The translations under genes and the position numbers were made by a program. A DNA stretch of 46,867 nucleotides, from positions 1 to 46,867 of the forward strand of contig NZ_SOHE01000047.1 in assembly GCF_004403305.1 (NCBI RefSeq), read 5' to 3'. Every line of letters starts with the position of its first letter. Position 1 is the stretch's first letter. This DNA comes from Cryobacterium frigoriphilum. GTDB lineage: Bacteria; Actinomycetota; Actinomycetes; Actinomycetales; Microbacteriaceae. Below the pieces are notes generated by a model, which searched no databases, had not been told where the DNA came from, and worked only from the letters and a program-made list of their open reading frames with translations. Below, in pieces: positions 17,139 to 25,374 of the stretch.

Positions 17139-18404
17139 TTAAAACAGACGGGCCTTGGAGCCGAGACCGCTCTCGTCGCTCAGGCAGTGCGCCCAGCGGT
17201 CAAACCGGGTCAGGGCCGCAGCCTGAGAGAGGTTCTCGTGGCAGTAGTTCTGGCCAGCCGCCCCGAGGGACTGGCACCGGCCCGGGTCGGCCGCGAGCGC
17301 GATGACGGCGTCGACGAGAGCCGCCGGGTCGCCGGCGTTGGCGCGCACTCCCCCGCCCGAGAGTTGGAGTTCGCCGGCGGTGACGCTGCCGGCGTCGGTT
17401 GCGGCGAGTACCGGCAGGCCGGTGCTGAAGTACGAGGTCAGCTTGCTCGGTACCGACATCTCGGTGACCCCGGGCAGTTCGTTCACCAGCAGCAGGTCGG
17501 CGCTGCGCAGGGTGGCCTGAAAGTCGGCGTCGGGCAGCGCGTCGAGAAACTGAATGCGGGTGATGCCCCGGGCGCGGGCGAGCAACGCCTCGCGCTGGTT
17601 GCCGTTGCCGAGCAGCACGAACCGCAGCGGCAGGCCGCGGGCGTCGGCCAGCCGGGCGGCCTCCACGACGTTCTCGAGGCCCTGTTTCACGCCCATGTTG
17701 CCGGCGTGCAGCACGACCGTGTCGGTCGCTGCCCAGCCGTGGGCGGTGCGCACCGCGGCCCGGTCGACGGCGGGGGGCTCGGGCAGGTGGGTCCAGTTGC
17801 GAATGACGTGCACCGCGTCATCCGTCACCCCGAGGGTGCGCACGAGAGCGAGCTTGAAGCGGTCGTGGATCACGGCAACACCGGTGGCGTGACGCAGGGT
17901 GGCGCTTTCGATGCGGCGCATGAGCGCGGCGGTGCGGCCGCCGCCGGTGCCGGTCTCGGTGAGGCCCAGGCTGTAGAGGTCTTGCACCCAGATGCCCACC
18001 GGCAGGCGGCGGTGCAGCAGCCGGGCACGGGAGAGGGCCACAGCAGTGGAGAACAGTGCCGGGGAGACGAGCAGCAGCACCTGGGGGCGGCCCCAGCGGG
18101 TGGTGAGCAGGCGCAGGCCAAAGGAGAGTTCGGAGAGCAGGCGTTGCAGGTTGCTGGGTTGGGCGGGAACGTAGTGGCGCAGGCGGGTGACGGGAACACC
18201 GTGGATGCTCTCACGGGTGGTGCGGGCACCGTAACCGTCGCGAATGCGCCACTGCGGGTAGTGCGGATGCGCGGTGATGACGCGCACGCAGTGCCCGAGT
18301 GCGGTGAGACCCTCGGCGAGCGCCGTCGTGTAGGGGGCATTGCCGGTGGCTTCGGGGGCGTAGTGCAGGCCGATAATCAGGATGCGCAGGGGGCGGGTGG
18401 TCAC
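17139..18404 (-). CDS. Glycosyltransferase family 4, WcaI-like
   Basis: The 421-residue GT-B enzyme begins LRILIIGLHYAPEATGNAPY, then HPHYPQWRIRDGYG, the characteristic start of colanic-acid WcaI-type enzymes. The donor half has VLHAGNMGVKQGLENVVEAA and LLLVNELPGVTEMSVPSKLT with SYFSTGLPVLAAT. It probably adds a sugar early in the second EPS unit. The GTG at 18404 follows gggggatactcttttctc; the gggggA also belongs to palindrome site b. It is divergently arranged with the WcaF-like gene (18501-19064), so the two probably share a control region. Confidence 0.88.
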   Translation of the reverse strand: MTTRPLRILIIGLHYAPEATGNAPYTTALAEGLTALGHCVRVITAHPHYPQWRIRDGYGARTTRESIHGVPVTRLRHYVPAQPSNLQRLLSELSFGLRLLTTRWGRPQVLLLVSPALFSTAVALSRARLLHRRLPVGIWVQDLYSLGLTETGTGGGRTAALMRRIESATLRHATGVAVIHDRFKLALVRTLGVTDDAVHVIRNWTHLPEPPAVDRAAVRTAHGWAATDTVVLHAGNMGVKQGLENVVEAARLADARGLPLRFVLLGNGNQREALLARARGITRIQFLDALPDADFQATLRSADLLLVNELPGVTEMSVPSKLTSYFSTGLPVLAATDAGSVTAGELQLSGGGVRANAGDPAALVDAVIALAADPGRCQSLGAAGQNYCHENLSQAAALTRFDRWAHCLSDESGLGSKARLF

Positions 18405-18417
18405 GAGAAAAGAGTAT

Positions 18418-18431
18418 CCCCCGTTTAGGGG
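18418..18431. promoter_or_regulatory. CCCC/GGGG palindrome in the divergent WcaI-WcaF control region (site b)
   Basis: cccccgtttagggg lies 70 nt upstream of the GTG of the WcaF-like gene and 14 nt upstream of the GTG of the WcaI-like gene. It is close in sequence to site a and related to sites c (28251-28264) and d (33851-33862). cctagactg further along (about 18452) could be a -10 region for the plus-strand gene. Confidence 0.45.
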
Positions 18432-18500
18432 TCACAGGGAGGGAGTATCGACCTAGACTGTTTTTTGCCAGCCTGACGACCAGCGCGGGCAGGAGGCACC

Positions 18501-19064
18501 GTGACGCAACGCTCGAAAGCACCGGTGGTGTCGCTCGCCCGGGCACCCGGGGAACGCGCCGCCTGGAACCGGCCCGCCGCCGTGGTCTATCTGTGGGGCC
18601 TGTGCGAATTGCTGTTCGTGACGAATCCGCTGCAGATCAGTTCGGGCCTGCGGGTGCGGGTGCTGAGATTGTTTGGCGCCGAGATCGGCCGCAACGTGAT
18701 CTTTCGCCCGCGCACCCGGGTTCGGTTTCCGTGGAAGCTGCACATCGGTGACGACTGCTGGATCGGTGAGGGCGTGTGGTTTCACAACCAGGACCACATC
18801 TATCTCGGCCACGATGTCGTCATCTCGCAGGAGAGTTTTCTCACCACCGGCAGCCACGCCCACCGGCGCGACATGGGCCTGCTCACCCGCCCGATTCACA
18901 TTGAGCCGGGAGTCTGGGTCACGACCCGCAGCATTGTGCTCGGCGGTAGCCGCATCGGCCGGTCGGCGCTGATCTGCCCGGGGACCGTGGTGTCGGGCGA
19001 CGTGCCCGCCAATGCGATCTTCGGAACCGCCGCCGGCACGGTGCTGGGACAACGATTCGAGTGA
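18501..19064 (+). CDS. WcaF-like O-acetyltransferase (left-handed beta-helix)
   Basis: The 187-residue protein has hexapeptide repeats (IGRNVIF, IGDDCWIGEGVWF, LGHDVVISQESF, IGRSALICPGTVV). The catalytic region FLTTGSHAHRRDMGL supplies the histidine expected in colanic-acid WcaF-type acetyltransferases. It would acetylate a sugar of the second EPS using acetyl-CoA. The GTG at 18501 is well placed behind aggaggcacc. Its end overlaps the next gene by 4 nt (GTGA), so the two are translationally coupled. Confidence 0.9.
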   Translation: MTQRSKAPVVSLARAPGERAAWNRPAAVVYLWGLCELLFVTNPLQISSGLRVRVLRLFGAEIGRNVIFRPRTRVRFPWKLHIGDDCWIGEGVWFHNQDHIYLGHDVVISQESFLTTGSHAHRRDMGLLTRPIHIEPGVWVTTRSIVLGGSRIGRSALICPGTVVSGDVPANAIFGTAAGTVLGQRFE

Positions 19065-20824
19065 GTGCGCCCTTCGTGCTCTACCTCGCGGTGATACCGC
19101 GCTACCGCCAGGAGTGCATCGACCTCGTGACCGAGCAACTCGGGTCACGCCTGGCCCTGTATGCCAGCCCGGCGCACCTCGACCCCTCGGTGACCACCGG
19201 CATCCGGCCGGGCAGCTACGTGAGCGTGCGCCTGGTGCGGATGCTCGGCAACCGGGCCTTTCTGCAGCTCGGCGGCTGGGGCGCGGTGCTGCGGGCTCGA
19301 ACCGCGGTGCTTGACCTCAACCCGCGCAGCCTGTCGGCCTGGCTGCTACTGCTGGCCCGGCGCCTGACCGGGCGCCGCACCCTGGTGTGGGGCCACCTGT
19401 ACCCGATGCAGGGCAGCGCTTCGCCGACCGCGGTGCTGCGCCGCGCGATGCGCCGGTTGGCGCACGGCACGATCACGTATACCTATTCCAGTCGCGAACA
19501 GGCCGCGACCGACCTGCCCGGCCACCCGGTGTGGGTGGCTCCGAACGCCCTTTACCGGCAGGCGAGCGTGACGGCGGGTACAGAGGTTGTCGAGGGCGGT
19601 CAGGGCCTTCACGGCGGCGAGGGCCCATCAGGCGGCGAGCGCACCGACGTGATCTATGTCGGCCGGTTTGCGCCGGCCAAGAAGGTCGAGCTGCTAGTGC
19701 GCGGCTTTGCCCAGTTCAGCCGTGCGGTGCCCGAGGCCCGGCTGGTCTTGATCGGTACCGGCGAGACCGAAGCCGCACTGCGTGCCCTGTGCGCCGAGCT
19801 CGGCGTGACCGACCGGGTGCGGATGCCCGGCTGGATCGACGGCGCCAACGCCCTGCGGCCCGAGTACGCGGGCGCATTCGCCTCGGCGTCACCGGGGTTC
19901 GCCGGCCTCGGACTCACCCAGTCGTTCGGGTTCGGGGTGCCCTGCCTGGTGGCCCGCGACGAACCGCACTCCCCCGAGATTGAGCTCGCCGACCACGGCG
20001 GCGTGACCTGGTGCGCGAGCGACTCACCGCAGGCACTCGCCGACGGCCTGCACAAACTCTGGGCACACCGCGATCAGACACCGGATGCGAGTCTGAGCGA
20101 CCTCGTGCGGCAGCGTTACAGCGCCGAGGCCATGGCGGCGGGGTTGCGGGCCGCGCTCGAGGGTGACGCGCCACGCGAGGTAGGGTCGGGGCGACGCACG
20201 GCATCCGCTACCGAGATTGGAACCCCCATGGAGTCAAACCTCACCGGTCGCGGGCGGCTGCGCGGCCCCGCCGAATCCGCGGTGCGCACGGTGCTGCAGC
20301 GCCTGGCCGTTGGCGCGAACGTGACCGTGGGTCAGAGCCTGCGCGTGGGCCGCGGCGCCATCGTGAGCGCCCCCCACGACCTGCGCATTGGCGACTGGGT
20401 GAGCATCGGCCCGCGCTCCATCGTCGAAGCCGACGGCAGCATCGGCGATTTTGCCCTGATCGGCAAGTCGGTGCAGATCATGGGCCGTGACGATCACGCG
20501 ATCGACGAGATCGGAACGCCGTTCATCTTCTCGACCTGGGCCGGCGACCGCCCGGCCACCCCGCGTGACCGCGTCACCATCGGCCGGGACGTGTGGATCG
20601 GCGGCGGCGCCGTCGTGATGGGCGGCGTAACCGTGGGGGAAGGCGCCATCGTGGGCGCCGCCAGCGTCGTCACCCGTGACGTGGAACCGTTCACGATCGT
20701 GGTCGGTAACCCGGCCCGGCTGATTCGGCGACGGTTCGCCGGCTCGGCCGACGAGGTGGCGCACAGCCGTGGCCTCGATGAGCTATCGAAGCGGATGCGC
20801 GCGGCGGCCACGCAGACTCGATAG
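19061..20824 (+). CDS. Glycosyltransferase-acyltransferase fusion (GT4 + hexapeptide repeat domain)
   Basis: The 587-residue reading frame has two enzymes. Residues 1 to about 370 form a GT-B glycosyltransferase: VIYVGRFAPAKKVELLVRGF, ARLVLIGTGETEAALRALC and FAGLGLTQSFGFGVPCLVA. Residues from about 390 form a left-handed beta-helix acyltransferase: VTVGQSLRVGRGAIVSAP, IGDWVSIGPRSIVEADGSIG, VTIGRDVWIGGGAVVMGGVT and VVGNPARLIRRRF. No stop separates them. An internal ATG (20229, MESNLTGRG) could start the second part alone, but its upstream gagattggaac is a weak ribosome site. The fused protein could add a sugar and acylate it. Its 3' end overlaps the convergent polymerase gene by 42 nt. Confidence 0.85.
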   Translation: MSAPFVLYLAVIPRYRQECIDLVTEQLGSRLALYASPAHLDPSVTTGIRPGSYVSVRLVRMLGNRAFLQLGGWGAVLRARTAVLDLNPRSLSAWLLLLARRLTGRRTLVWGHLYPMQGSASPTAVLRRAMRRLAHGTITYTYSSREQAATDLPGHPVWVAPNALYRQASVTAGTEVVEGGQGLHGGEGPSGGERTDVIYVGRFAPAKKVELLVRGFAQFSRAVPEARLVLIGTGETEAALRALCAELGVTDRVRMPGWIDGANALRPEYAGAFASASPGFAGLGLTQSFGFGVPCLVARDEPHSPEIELADHGGVTWCASDSPQALADGLHKLWAHRDQTPDASLSDLVRQRYSAEAMAAGLRAALEGDAPREVGSGRRTASATEIGTPMESNLTGRGRLRGPAESAVRTVLQRLAVGANVTVGQSLRVGRGAIVSAPHDLRIGDWVSIGPRSIVEADGSIGDFALIGKSVQIMGRDDHAIDEIGTPFIFSTWAGDRPATPRDRVTIGRDVWIGGGAVVMGGVTVGEGAIVGAASVVTRDVEPFTIVVGNPARLIRRRFAGSADEVAHSRGLDELSKRMRAAATQTR

Positions 20825-22129
20825 CGGCGGCGCGGCTCGCTCTGCCGGGCCGGCGACGAAGGGTTCACCGGGTGCGTCAGGTGCGGGCTCGTCGGCCGCC
20901 TGCGACGGATGCCCGGCCACGGCGGCCGCCCCCACCAGCGCGAGCGCCAGCGCGAGCGCCACGGCGAAGCCCTTGTCTTCGGTCGTCGCCCCAAAGGGCA
21001 GCAGGCACACCCAGAACAGGGCCGCGCCCCGCACCGCCGTGCTCTCGAGCAGCCACGGCTCACCGGGCATGCGGCGCACCAGGGAGTAGACGATGAGGGC
21101 CAGGCTCACGAACAGCACGATGGTGCCGAACAGCCCGAACTTGGCCGGGTACATGAGCGGGGTGTCGAGGGAGAAGTTGAGCAGCCCCGACCCCGGGTTC
21201 GGATTGGGAAAGAACTCCCCCACCCCCTGCCCGAAGAACGGAGATTCAACATAGATCTGCCCCGCATAGGCGTAGGCGCGTTCACGAATGGCACCGGAGT
21301 AGTCCTGCGACACATCCGAGTTGAAGACCGTGAGAATCGACGCCAGCCGATCGGTGACGAACGTTCTCGACGAGAACAGGGCGCCGGCCGTGGGCAGCAG
21401 CACCGCGATGGCGGCGACGGATGCCACACCGCCCAGCACCAAGTGCGAGAAACCCACCCGCTGCTTACGGGCCGCACCGGCCATGCCGGCGAGCACCACG
21501 ATCAGCAGAATACCGGTGCGGGTTCCGGTCACGAGCACGGCCACGACGAGCGCCGCGGCGAGCGCCATCCAGAGCAGGTTGCGTCGGCCCCCGGCCAGGC
21601 CCAGCCCGAACGACAGGGCCAGGGCGATCGAAATGGCCACGATCGATGACAGCAACGACTGGGTGCTGTCGACTTCGCCAAAGCCGCGGCGTTGGATCCA
21701 CGCCACCGCGAACGCGAGGGCCGACACCGTGCCGATGACCAGGGTCAGGCCACGCACGAACCTGAGCGTCAGCACGGTGCAGGCGCTCACGCCGAGTACC
21801 ACGCCGGCGGGAATGAGCAGGTAGGTGAGGGCATCCCGGGCCCAGTCTTCAAACGGGATGCCGCGCACCGCGAGGCTATGGAACGCGGTGACGAGCAGAA
21901 TCCAGCCGGAGAGCAGGGCGCAGCCGAGCAGGGCCGGCCGAAATCGTTGCACCAGGTGCGGCGGCAGGTCGTGCTTGAGGTGCACGAGGGCGAACACCAC
22001 GAAGATGATGACTCCGATGACGTAGCCGAGCTTGGTGGGCGTGAGGCCCTCACCGGTCTGAAAGGCGAGCAGGGCGCCGCCGCAGAACCAGACCAGGGCT
22101 GCCATGGGTCGGGCATGGCCGGGCGTCAT
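20783..22129 (-). CDS. Polysaccharide polymerase / O-antigen ligase family (Wzy-like, second locus)
   Basis: The 448-residue membrane protein has about 11-12 helices. Family features are GTRTGILLIVVLAGMAG (the GSR/GTRTG motif) and the long outer loop with RERAYAYAGQIYVESPFFG then QGVGEFFPNPNPGSG. I chose the ATG at 22129: it overlaps the acyltransferase stop (ATGA) and has ggggagccaccc upstream. The open frame continues much further upstream, but that part has only shadow coding of the acyltransferase gene. It would polymerise the second EPS. It differs strongly from the first polymerase (6804-8201), as expected if the two polymers differ. Confidence 0.85.
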   Translation of the reverse strand: MTPGHARPMAALVWFCGGALLAFQTGEGLTPTKLGYVIGVIIFVVFALVHLKHDLPPHLVQRFRPALLGCALLSGWILLVTAFHSLAVRGIPFEDWARDALTYLLIPAGVVLGVSACTVLTLRFVRGLTLVIGTVSALAFAVAWIQRRGFGEVDSTQSLLSSIVAISIALALSFGLGLAGGRRNLLWMALAAALVVAVLVTGTRTGILLIVVLAGMAGAARKQRVGFSHLVLGGVASVAAIAVLLPTAGALFSSRTFVTDRLASILTVFNSDVSQDYSGAIRERAYAYAGQIYVESPFFGQGVGEFFPNPNPGSGLLNFSLDTPLMYPAKFGLFGTIVLFVSLALIVYSLVRRMPGEPWLLESTAVRGAALFWVCLLPFGATTEDKGFAVALALALALVGAAAVAGHPSQAADEPAPDAPGEPFVAGPAERAAPPLSSLRGRRAHPLR

Positions 22130-23298
22130 GGGTGGCTCCCCTCGGGGGCTGTGGCGGTGGTTGTGGCTGTGGTTGTGGCCGTGGTCGTCTCGGCCGGAAG
22201 CAGGCGTGGAGCAGGGCGCTGCCCGGAGCGGCGCTTCGGCGCGCGGGCACGCAGAAACGGCACCTCCAGAAAGCGGTAGCTGAGCGCGGTCAGCACCACG
22301 GCGAGCGCAACGCCGATGGCCGCGAGCACCGGCATGGGCAGGCCGAGGCGCTCGTGGCTCAGCACCTGCATGGGAACGAGATGCCACAGGTACAGGCTGT
22401 AGCTGACCCGGCCGAGCAGCGCGAGCGGGGCCACCTCGAACAGCCCCACCACGCGGTTGCCGTGCCAGACGGAGCCGAGCACCACGAGCGCCACGGACGC
22501 GACCGTGACGAGGGGAAACCCGAGAAAACGGTAGGGCGGCAGCTTCTCGTTCGATCCCCACAGCACCCACACCAGCAGGGCGGCGAGCGCGGTCAACAGG
22601 ATCACGGTGCGCAGCCACGGAGCGACGGCAAATCGCGGGGGCCGGGCGGAGAGCATCCAGAGCGCGGCGGCACAGCCCACGAGCAGCTGGCCCGAGCGGG
22701 CGAAGGGCCCGTAGTAGAACCATTCGCCGGTGCCGGGCAGGGCCACGATGTACAGCGCGGCGGCGAGCGCGATGGTGACGACCGCCAAGCGGCCGGCCGA
22801 GACTCCGCGGCCACGCGCCCAGTACAGGCCGAGCGGCCAGAGCAGGTAGAAGATCCACTCCACCGACAGCGACCAGGTGTGCCCGAACATCACCATCTGA
22901 GTCAGGTCGAGGCCTTTCACGAAGGTTCCGGCCTGAACGGATGCCAGCAGCGCGTCACCGGCGGCGCCCGACACGGACTGCGGAAAGTTCAGCACGGCCA
23001 TGGCGAGGGTGGCCACCGCGAGCAGCCCGATGAGCGCCGGGTACAGCCGTCGAACGCGCCGCTTCAGAAACGTACCGTACCGGAAGGCCAGGCTTGCCGG
23101 GGTGGTGCCGCGCCAGAGGATGCTCGTGATGAGAAAGCCGCTGAGCACGAAGAAGATGTCCACGCCCACGTAGCCGCCAGGAAAGTAGGGCAGATACGGG
23201 TGCGCCCAGTGCACGGAGATGACCGCGAGAATGGCGATGGCGCGGATGCCGTCGAGGTATTGAACTCGATCGGTGCGGGAACCGAGCTGGGTGGTCAT
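22126..23298 (-). CDS. Acyltransferase 3 family protein (OafA/YrhL-like)
   Basis: The integral membrane protein of about 390 residues begins RVQYLDGIRAIAILAVISVH, followed by GGYVGVDIFFVLSGFLITSI, both hallmarks of the family. The His in SVHW and the YLDGxRAxA start are the conserved features linked to acyl transfer. It typically moves acetyl or succinyl groups from cytoplasmic donors to sugars on the outer face. I chose the ATG at 23298 (MTTQLGSR), 7 nt after gagga; a GTG 30 nt upstream is possible. It is coupled to the polymerase gene by ATGA. Near its end it has a Thr/Ala run (TTTATTTATTTATA) encoded by ggctgtggttgtgg repeats, probably a flexible tail. Confidence 0.9.
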   Translation of the reverse strand: MTTQLGSRTDRVQYLDGIRAIAILAVISVHWAHPYLPYFPGGYVGVDIFFVLSGFLITSILWRGTTPASLAFRYGTFLKRRVRRLYPALIGLLAVATLAMAVLNFPQSVSGAAGDALLASVQAGTFVKGLDLTQMVMFGHTWSLSVEWIFYLLWPLGLYWARGRGVSAGRLAVVTIALAAALYIVALPGTGEWFYYGPFARSGQLLVGCAAALWMLSARPPRFAVAPWLRTVILLTALAALLVWVLWGSNEKLPPYRFLGFPLVTVASVALVVLGSVWHGNRVVGLFEVAPLALLGRVSYSLYLWHLVPMQVLSHERLGLPMPVLAAIGVALAVVLTALSYRFLEVPFLRARAPKRRSGQRPAPRLLPAETTTATTTATTTATAPEGSHP

Positions 23299-23352
23299 GC
23301 GCAAGTCCTCATCTTGTCGGTCGGTCACTGGGCCTGTCTTTATGCCTGTTTC

Positions 23353-24102
23353 TTATGCCTGTTTTTTCGCCGCGAGTCGGCTCAGCAGGCTTTCCAGCGG
23401 GCGCAGTAGGGCATCCTTTGCCTTCTGCGCCGAAGCGGAATAGGCCTGGCCGGTTGACCCCGACACTCCCCCGAGGGCGGGCCGGGCCGTGAAACGCACG
23501 AGGGACAGCCGTTTCAGCGCGAGGCCCGCCGCGAGTTGCGATGCCACGGCGTGTTCGAGGTAGACGCCTCGGTCGTCGTCGACGAGAGTGCCGGCGGCAA
23601 CGAGCATCCGCTGCCAGACGTCGACGCTCGCCCCGACAAACCGAGTGTCGACGTAGTCGCGGTTGAGGCTCATGCGTGCGGCGACCTCGCCCGGCCGCAG
23701 CGGGCGCAGCAACTGGTCGGCGTTGGCGAGCGTGAGCCGGCCCGTGGCCTTGTAGACGGTGGTGTCGCCGGGCAGGCAGAGTTCGGTCAGTGCGCTGCCG
23801 ATGGCGGCCATCTCAATGGCGCCCTTGCCGCGCCGGATCTGTTCGGGCGTGGCCGTGTAGTGCAGCACCGCGACGGTGTCGGCGAGCGCAGCGGGCGTGC
23901 GTGAGAGCAGCAGGTCGCGGTCGGCGGCGCTGGTTTCGACCAGGGCGAGCGCGAATCCGGCGGCGTGCGCGGCCTCGGCCCACACGGGCAGGGCCTGCTG
24001 ATACTGCCGCAGGCGTTCGTCGACGGCCTGCACGGTGAGGCGGGTGGCGACGTTCGGATTCACCGTCGCGGTGAGCAGCACCAGGGGGCGGGGCGGGGTC
24101 AT
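23353..24102 (-). CDS. Protein of unknown function, possible GT-A-like sugar enzyme
   Basis: I do not recognise a named family. The 249-residue protein begins MTPPRPLVLLTATVNPNVAT. It contains RRGKGAIEMAAIGSALTEL, then TTVYKATGRLTLANADQLL, then MSLNRDYVDTRFVGA. A K-G-x-x-E ... K-x-T-G-R-x arrangement recurs in poorly described proteins of capsule loci that are thought to have glycosyltransferase-like folds; that link is from memory and not secure. The ATG at 24102 is firm: ggagaacccg precedes it, and it overlaps the flippase stop (ATGA). It lies between flippase and acyltransferase genes, so a role in repeat-unit synthesis is likely. Confidence 0.6.
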   Translation of the reverse strand: MTPPRPLVLLTATVNPNVATRLTVQAVDERLRQYQQALPVWAEAAHAAGFALALVETSAADRDLLLSRTPAALADTVAVLHYTATPEQIRRGKGAIEMAAIGSALTELCLPGDTTVYKATGRLTLANADQLLRPLRPGEVAARMSLNRDYVDTRFVGASVDVWQRMLVAAGTLVDDDRGVYLEHAVASQLAAGLALKRLSLVRFTARPALGGVSGSTGQAYSASAQKAKDALLRPLESLLSRLAAKKQA

Positions 24103-25361
24103 CGGGTTCTCCGGTATTCGTGGGTCACGCCAAGAAGCAGCAGGGTCAGCAGCAGAAGTTGTGCGCTCAGCGAGGCCCACGCGATGCCGGTCGCCCCGAA
24201 GGCGCTGCCGAGGGTGGCGACGAGGGCCAGCTGGGCGCTGACGACCACGGCGACGGCCGCGGCGGCGAAGCGTTCCCGGCCGAGGGCCTGCAGGCCCACG
24301 AGCAGCGGCGCCGAGAGGATCGACACGGCCGACACCAGGCAGAGAATCCGCAGCACATCGACGGACGCGGCGTAGGCGTCACCGAGCACGAACGGCACGA
24401 AAACGGGTGCGATGACGAACATGACTCCGCACAGCGCGAGCGCTGCGACGGGCAGCCAGACCCCGGCACGCAGCGCGCGGGCAGCGGATGCGACACTGCC
24501 CGAGCGAGCGATGAACGGTGCCGCCGCGGAGGCAAAGGCGGCCGCGAGCAGGCCGAGGGGCTGGGTCCAGCGATTGACGGCCCCGTAGATGCCGGCCGCC
24601 GGCGCCCCGCCGACGAGACCGAGAAGTGGCAGGTCGAGCGATTGGGCACTCACCGCGAGTCCGGACACCCCGAAGTATCTCGACCCCGTGTAGGGGCTTC
24701 TTCGGAAGGGGTGACCGAAGCGGGGGCGCAGAGCGACGGGCGTGAGCAGCCATCCGGTGGCGGCCGCGGCGAGTGACCCAATCGACAGGGCCGCCCAGAG
24801 CACGTCACGGCTAGTGCCGCCGAGGGCGATCAGCACGAAGAAGGCGCCGACGGCCACGAGCCGGTCGGTGACGATCGACAGGGCCACGACCTCGGCGCGG
24901 CGGGCCCCGCGCAGCGCCACCTGCATGCTCTGGTTGAGCATGATGCAGAACGTGACGGGGGCCGCCATCCACAGCGCGGTCTGCGGAAAGATCAGCACCG
25001 CCGCGAGTGCGCCGAACAGGCAGATGACGGCCGCGATGATGAGTTTGCCGAGCAGGCGAGCGCCGAACTGCCGGGTGGTGAGGCGGCCGGTGGTGAGTTC
25101 ACGCACCCAGAGGGTGTTGGTTCCAAAGTCGAGAAAGCCCGCGGCGACGATGCCGATGGCGATCGCGGCGACGATGAGGCCGTACTGGGCGGGCGAGCTG
25201 TCGCGGGCGGCGACGACGTAGATGACCGCGACCAGGACCTGGGCGCTGCCGGTGGAGGCGGCCAGGGCCAGGGCCTGGGTGCCAACGCCGCGCCGGGCTG
25301 GGGTCTGGGGCTGGGCCTGGGCAGGGGCCGGCAGCGTGTCGTTGCGATGGTCTCGTTTCAC
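24099..25361 (-). CDS. Polysaccharide flippase, Wzx type (second EPS locus)
   Basis: The protein has about 420 residues and roughly 12 helices. The start of the transporter part is LALAASTGSAQVLVAVIYVV with SSPAQYGLIVAAIAIGIVAA and LDFGTNTLWVRELTTGRL, typical of Wzx proteins (D-x-G-x-N). The likely start is the GTG at 25361, 13 nt after the glycosyltransferase stop. The open frame runs further upstream, but only as a shadow of that gene. No strong ribosome site precedes the GTG, so the start is moderately sure. It translocates the second lipid-linked unit. Confidence 0.87.
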   Translation of the reverse strand: MKRDHRNDTLPAPAQAQPQTPARRGVGTQALALAASTGSAQVLVAVIYVVAARDSSPAQYGLIVAAIAIGIVAAGFLDFGTNTLWVRELTTGRLTTRQFGARLLGKLIIAAVICLFGALAAVLIFPQTALWMAAPVTFCIMLNQSMQVALRGARRAEVVALSIVTDRLVAVGAFFVLIALGGTSRDVLWAALSIGSLAAAATGWLLTPVALRPRFGHPFRRSPYTGSRYFGVSGLAVSAQSLDLPLLGLVGGAPAAGIYGAVNRWTQPLGLLAAAFASAAAPFIARSGSVASAARALRAGVWLPVAALALCGVMFVIAPVFVPFVLGDAYAASVDVLRILCLVSAVSILSAPLLVGLQALGRERFAAAAVAVVVSAQLALVATLGSAFGATGIAWASLSAQLLLLTLLLLGVTHEYRRTR

Positions 25362-25374
25362 GGCGGGGTTCGCT

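Noticed and set aside
16531..18428. Long frames opposite the DUF4012 and WcaI-like genes
   Set aside because: They are opposite-strand shadows caused by high third-position G+C; the minus-strand genes have clear family motifs.
22130..22858. Upstream extension of the second polymerase frame to 22858
   Set aside because: The extra residues are a frame-shifted reading of the acyltransferase gene; the ATGA overlap and gggag at 22129 mark the real start.
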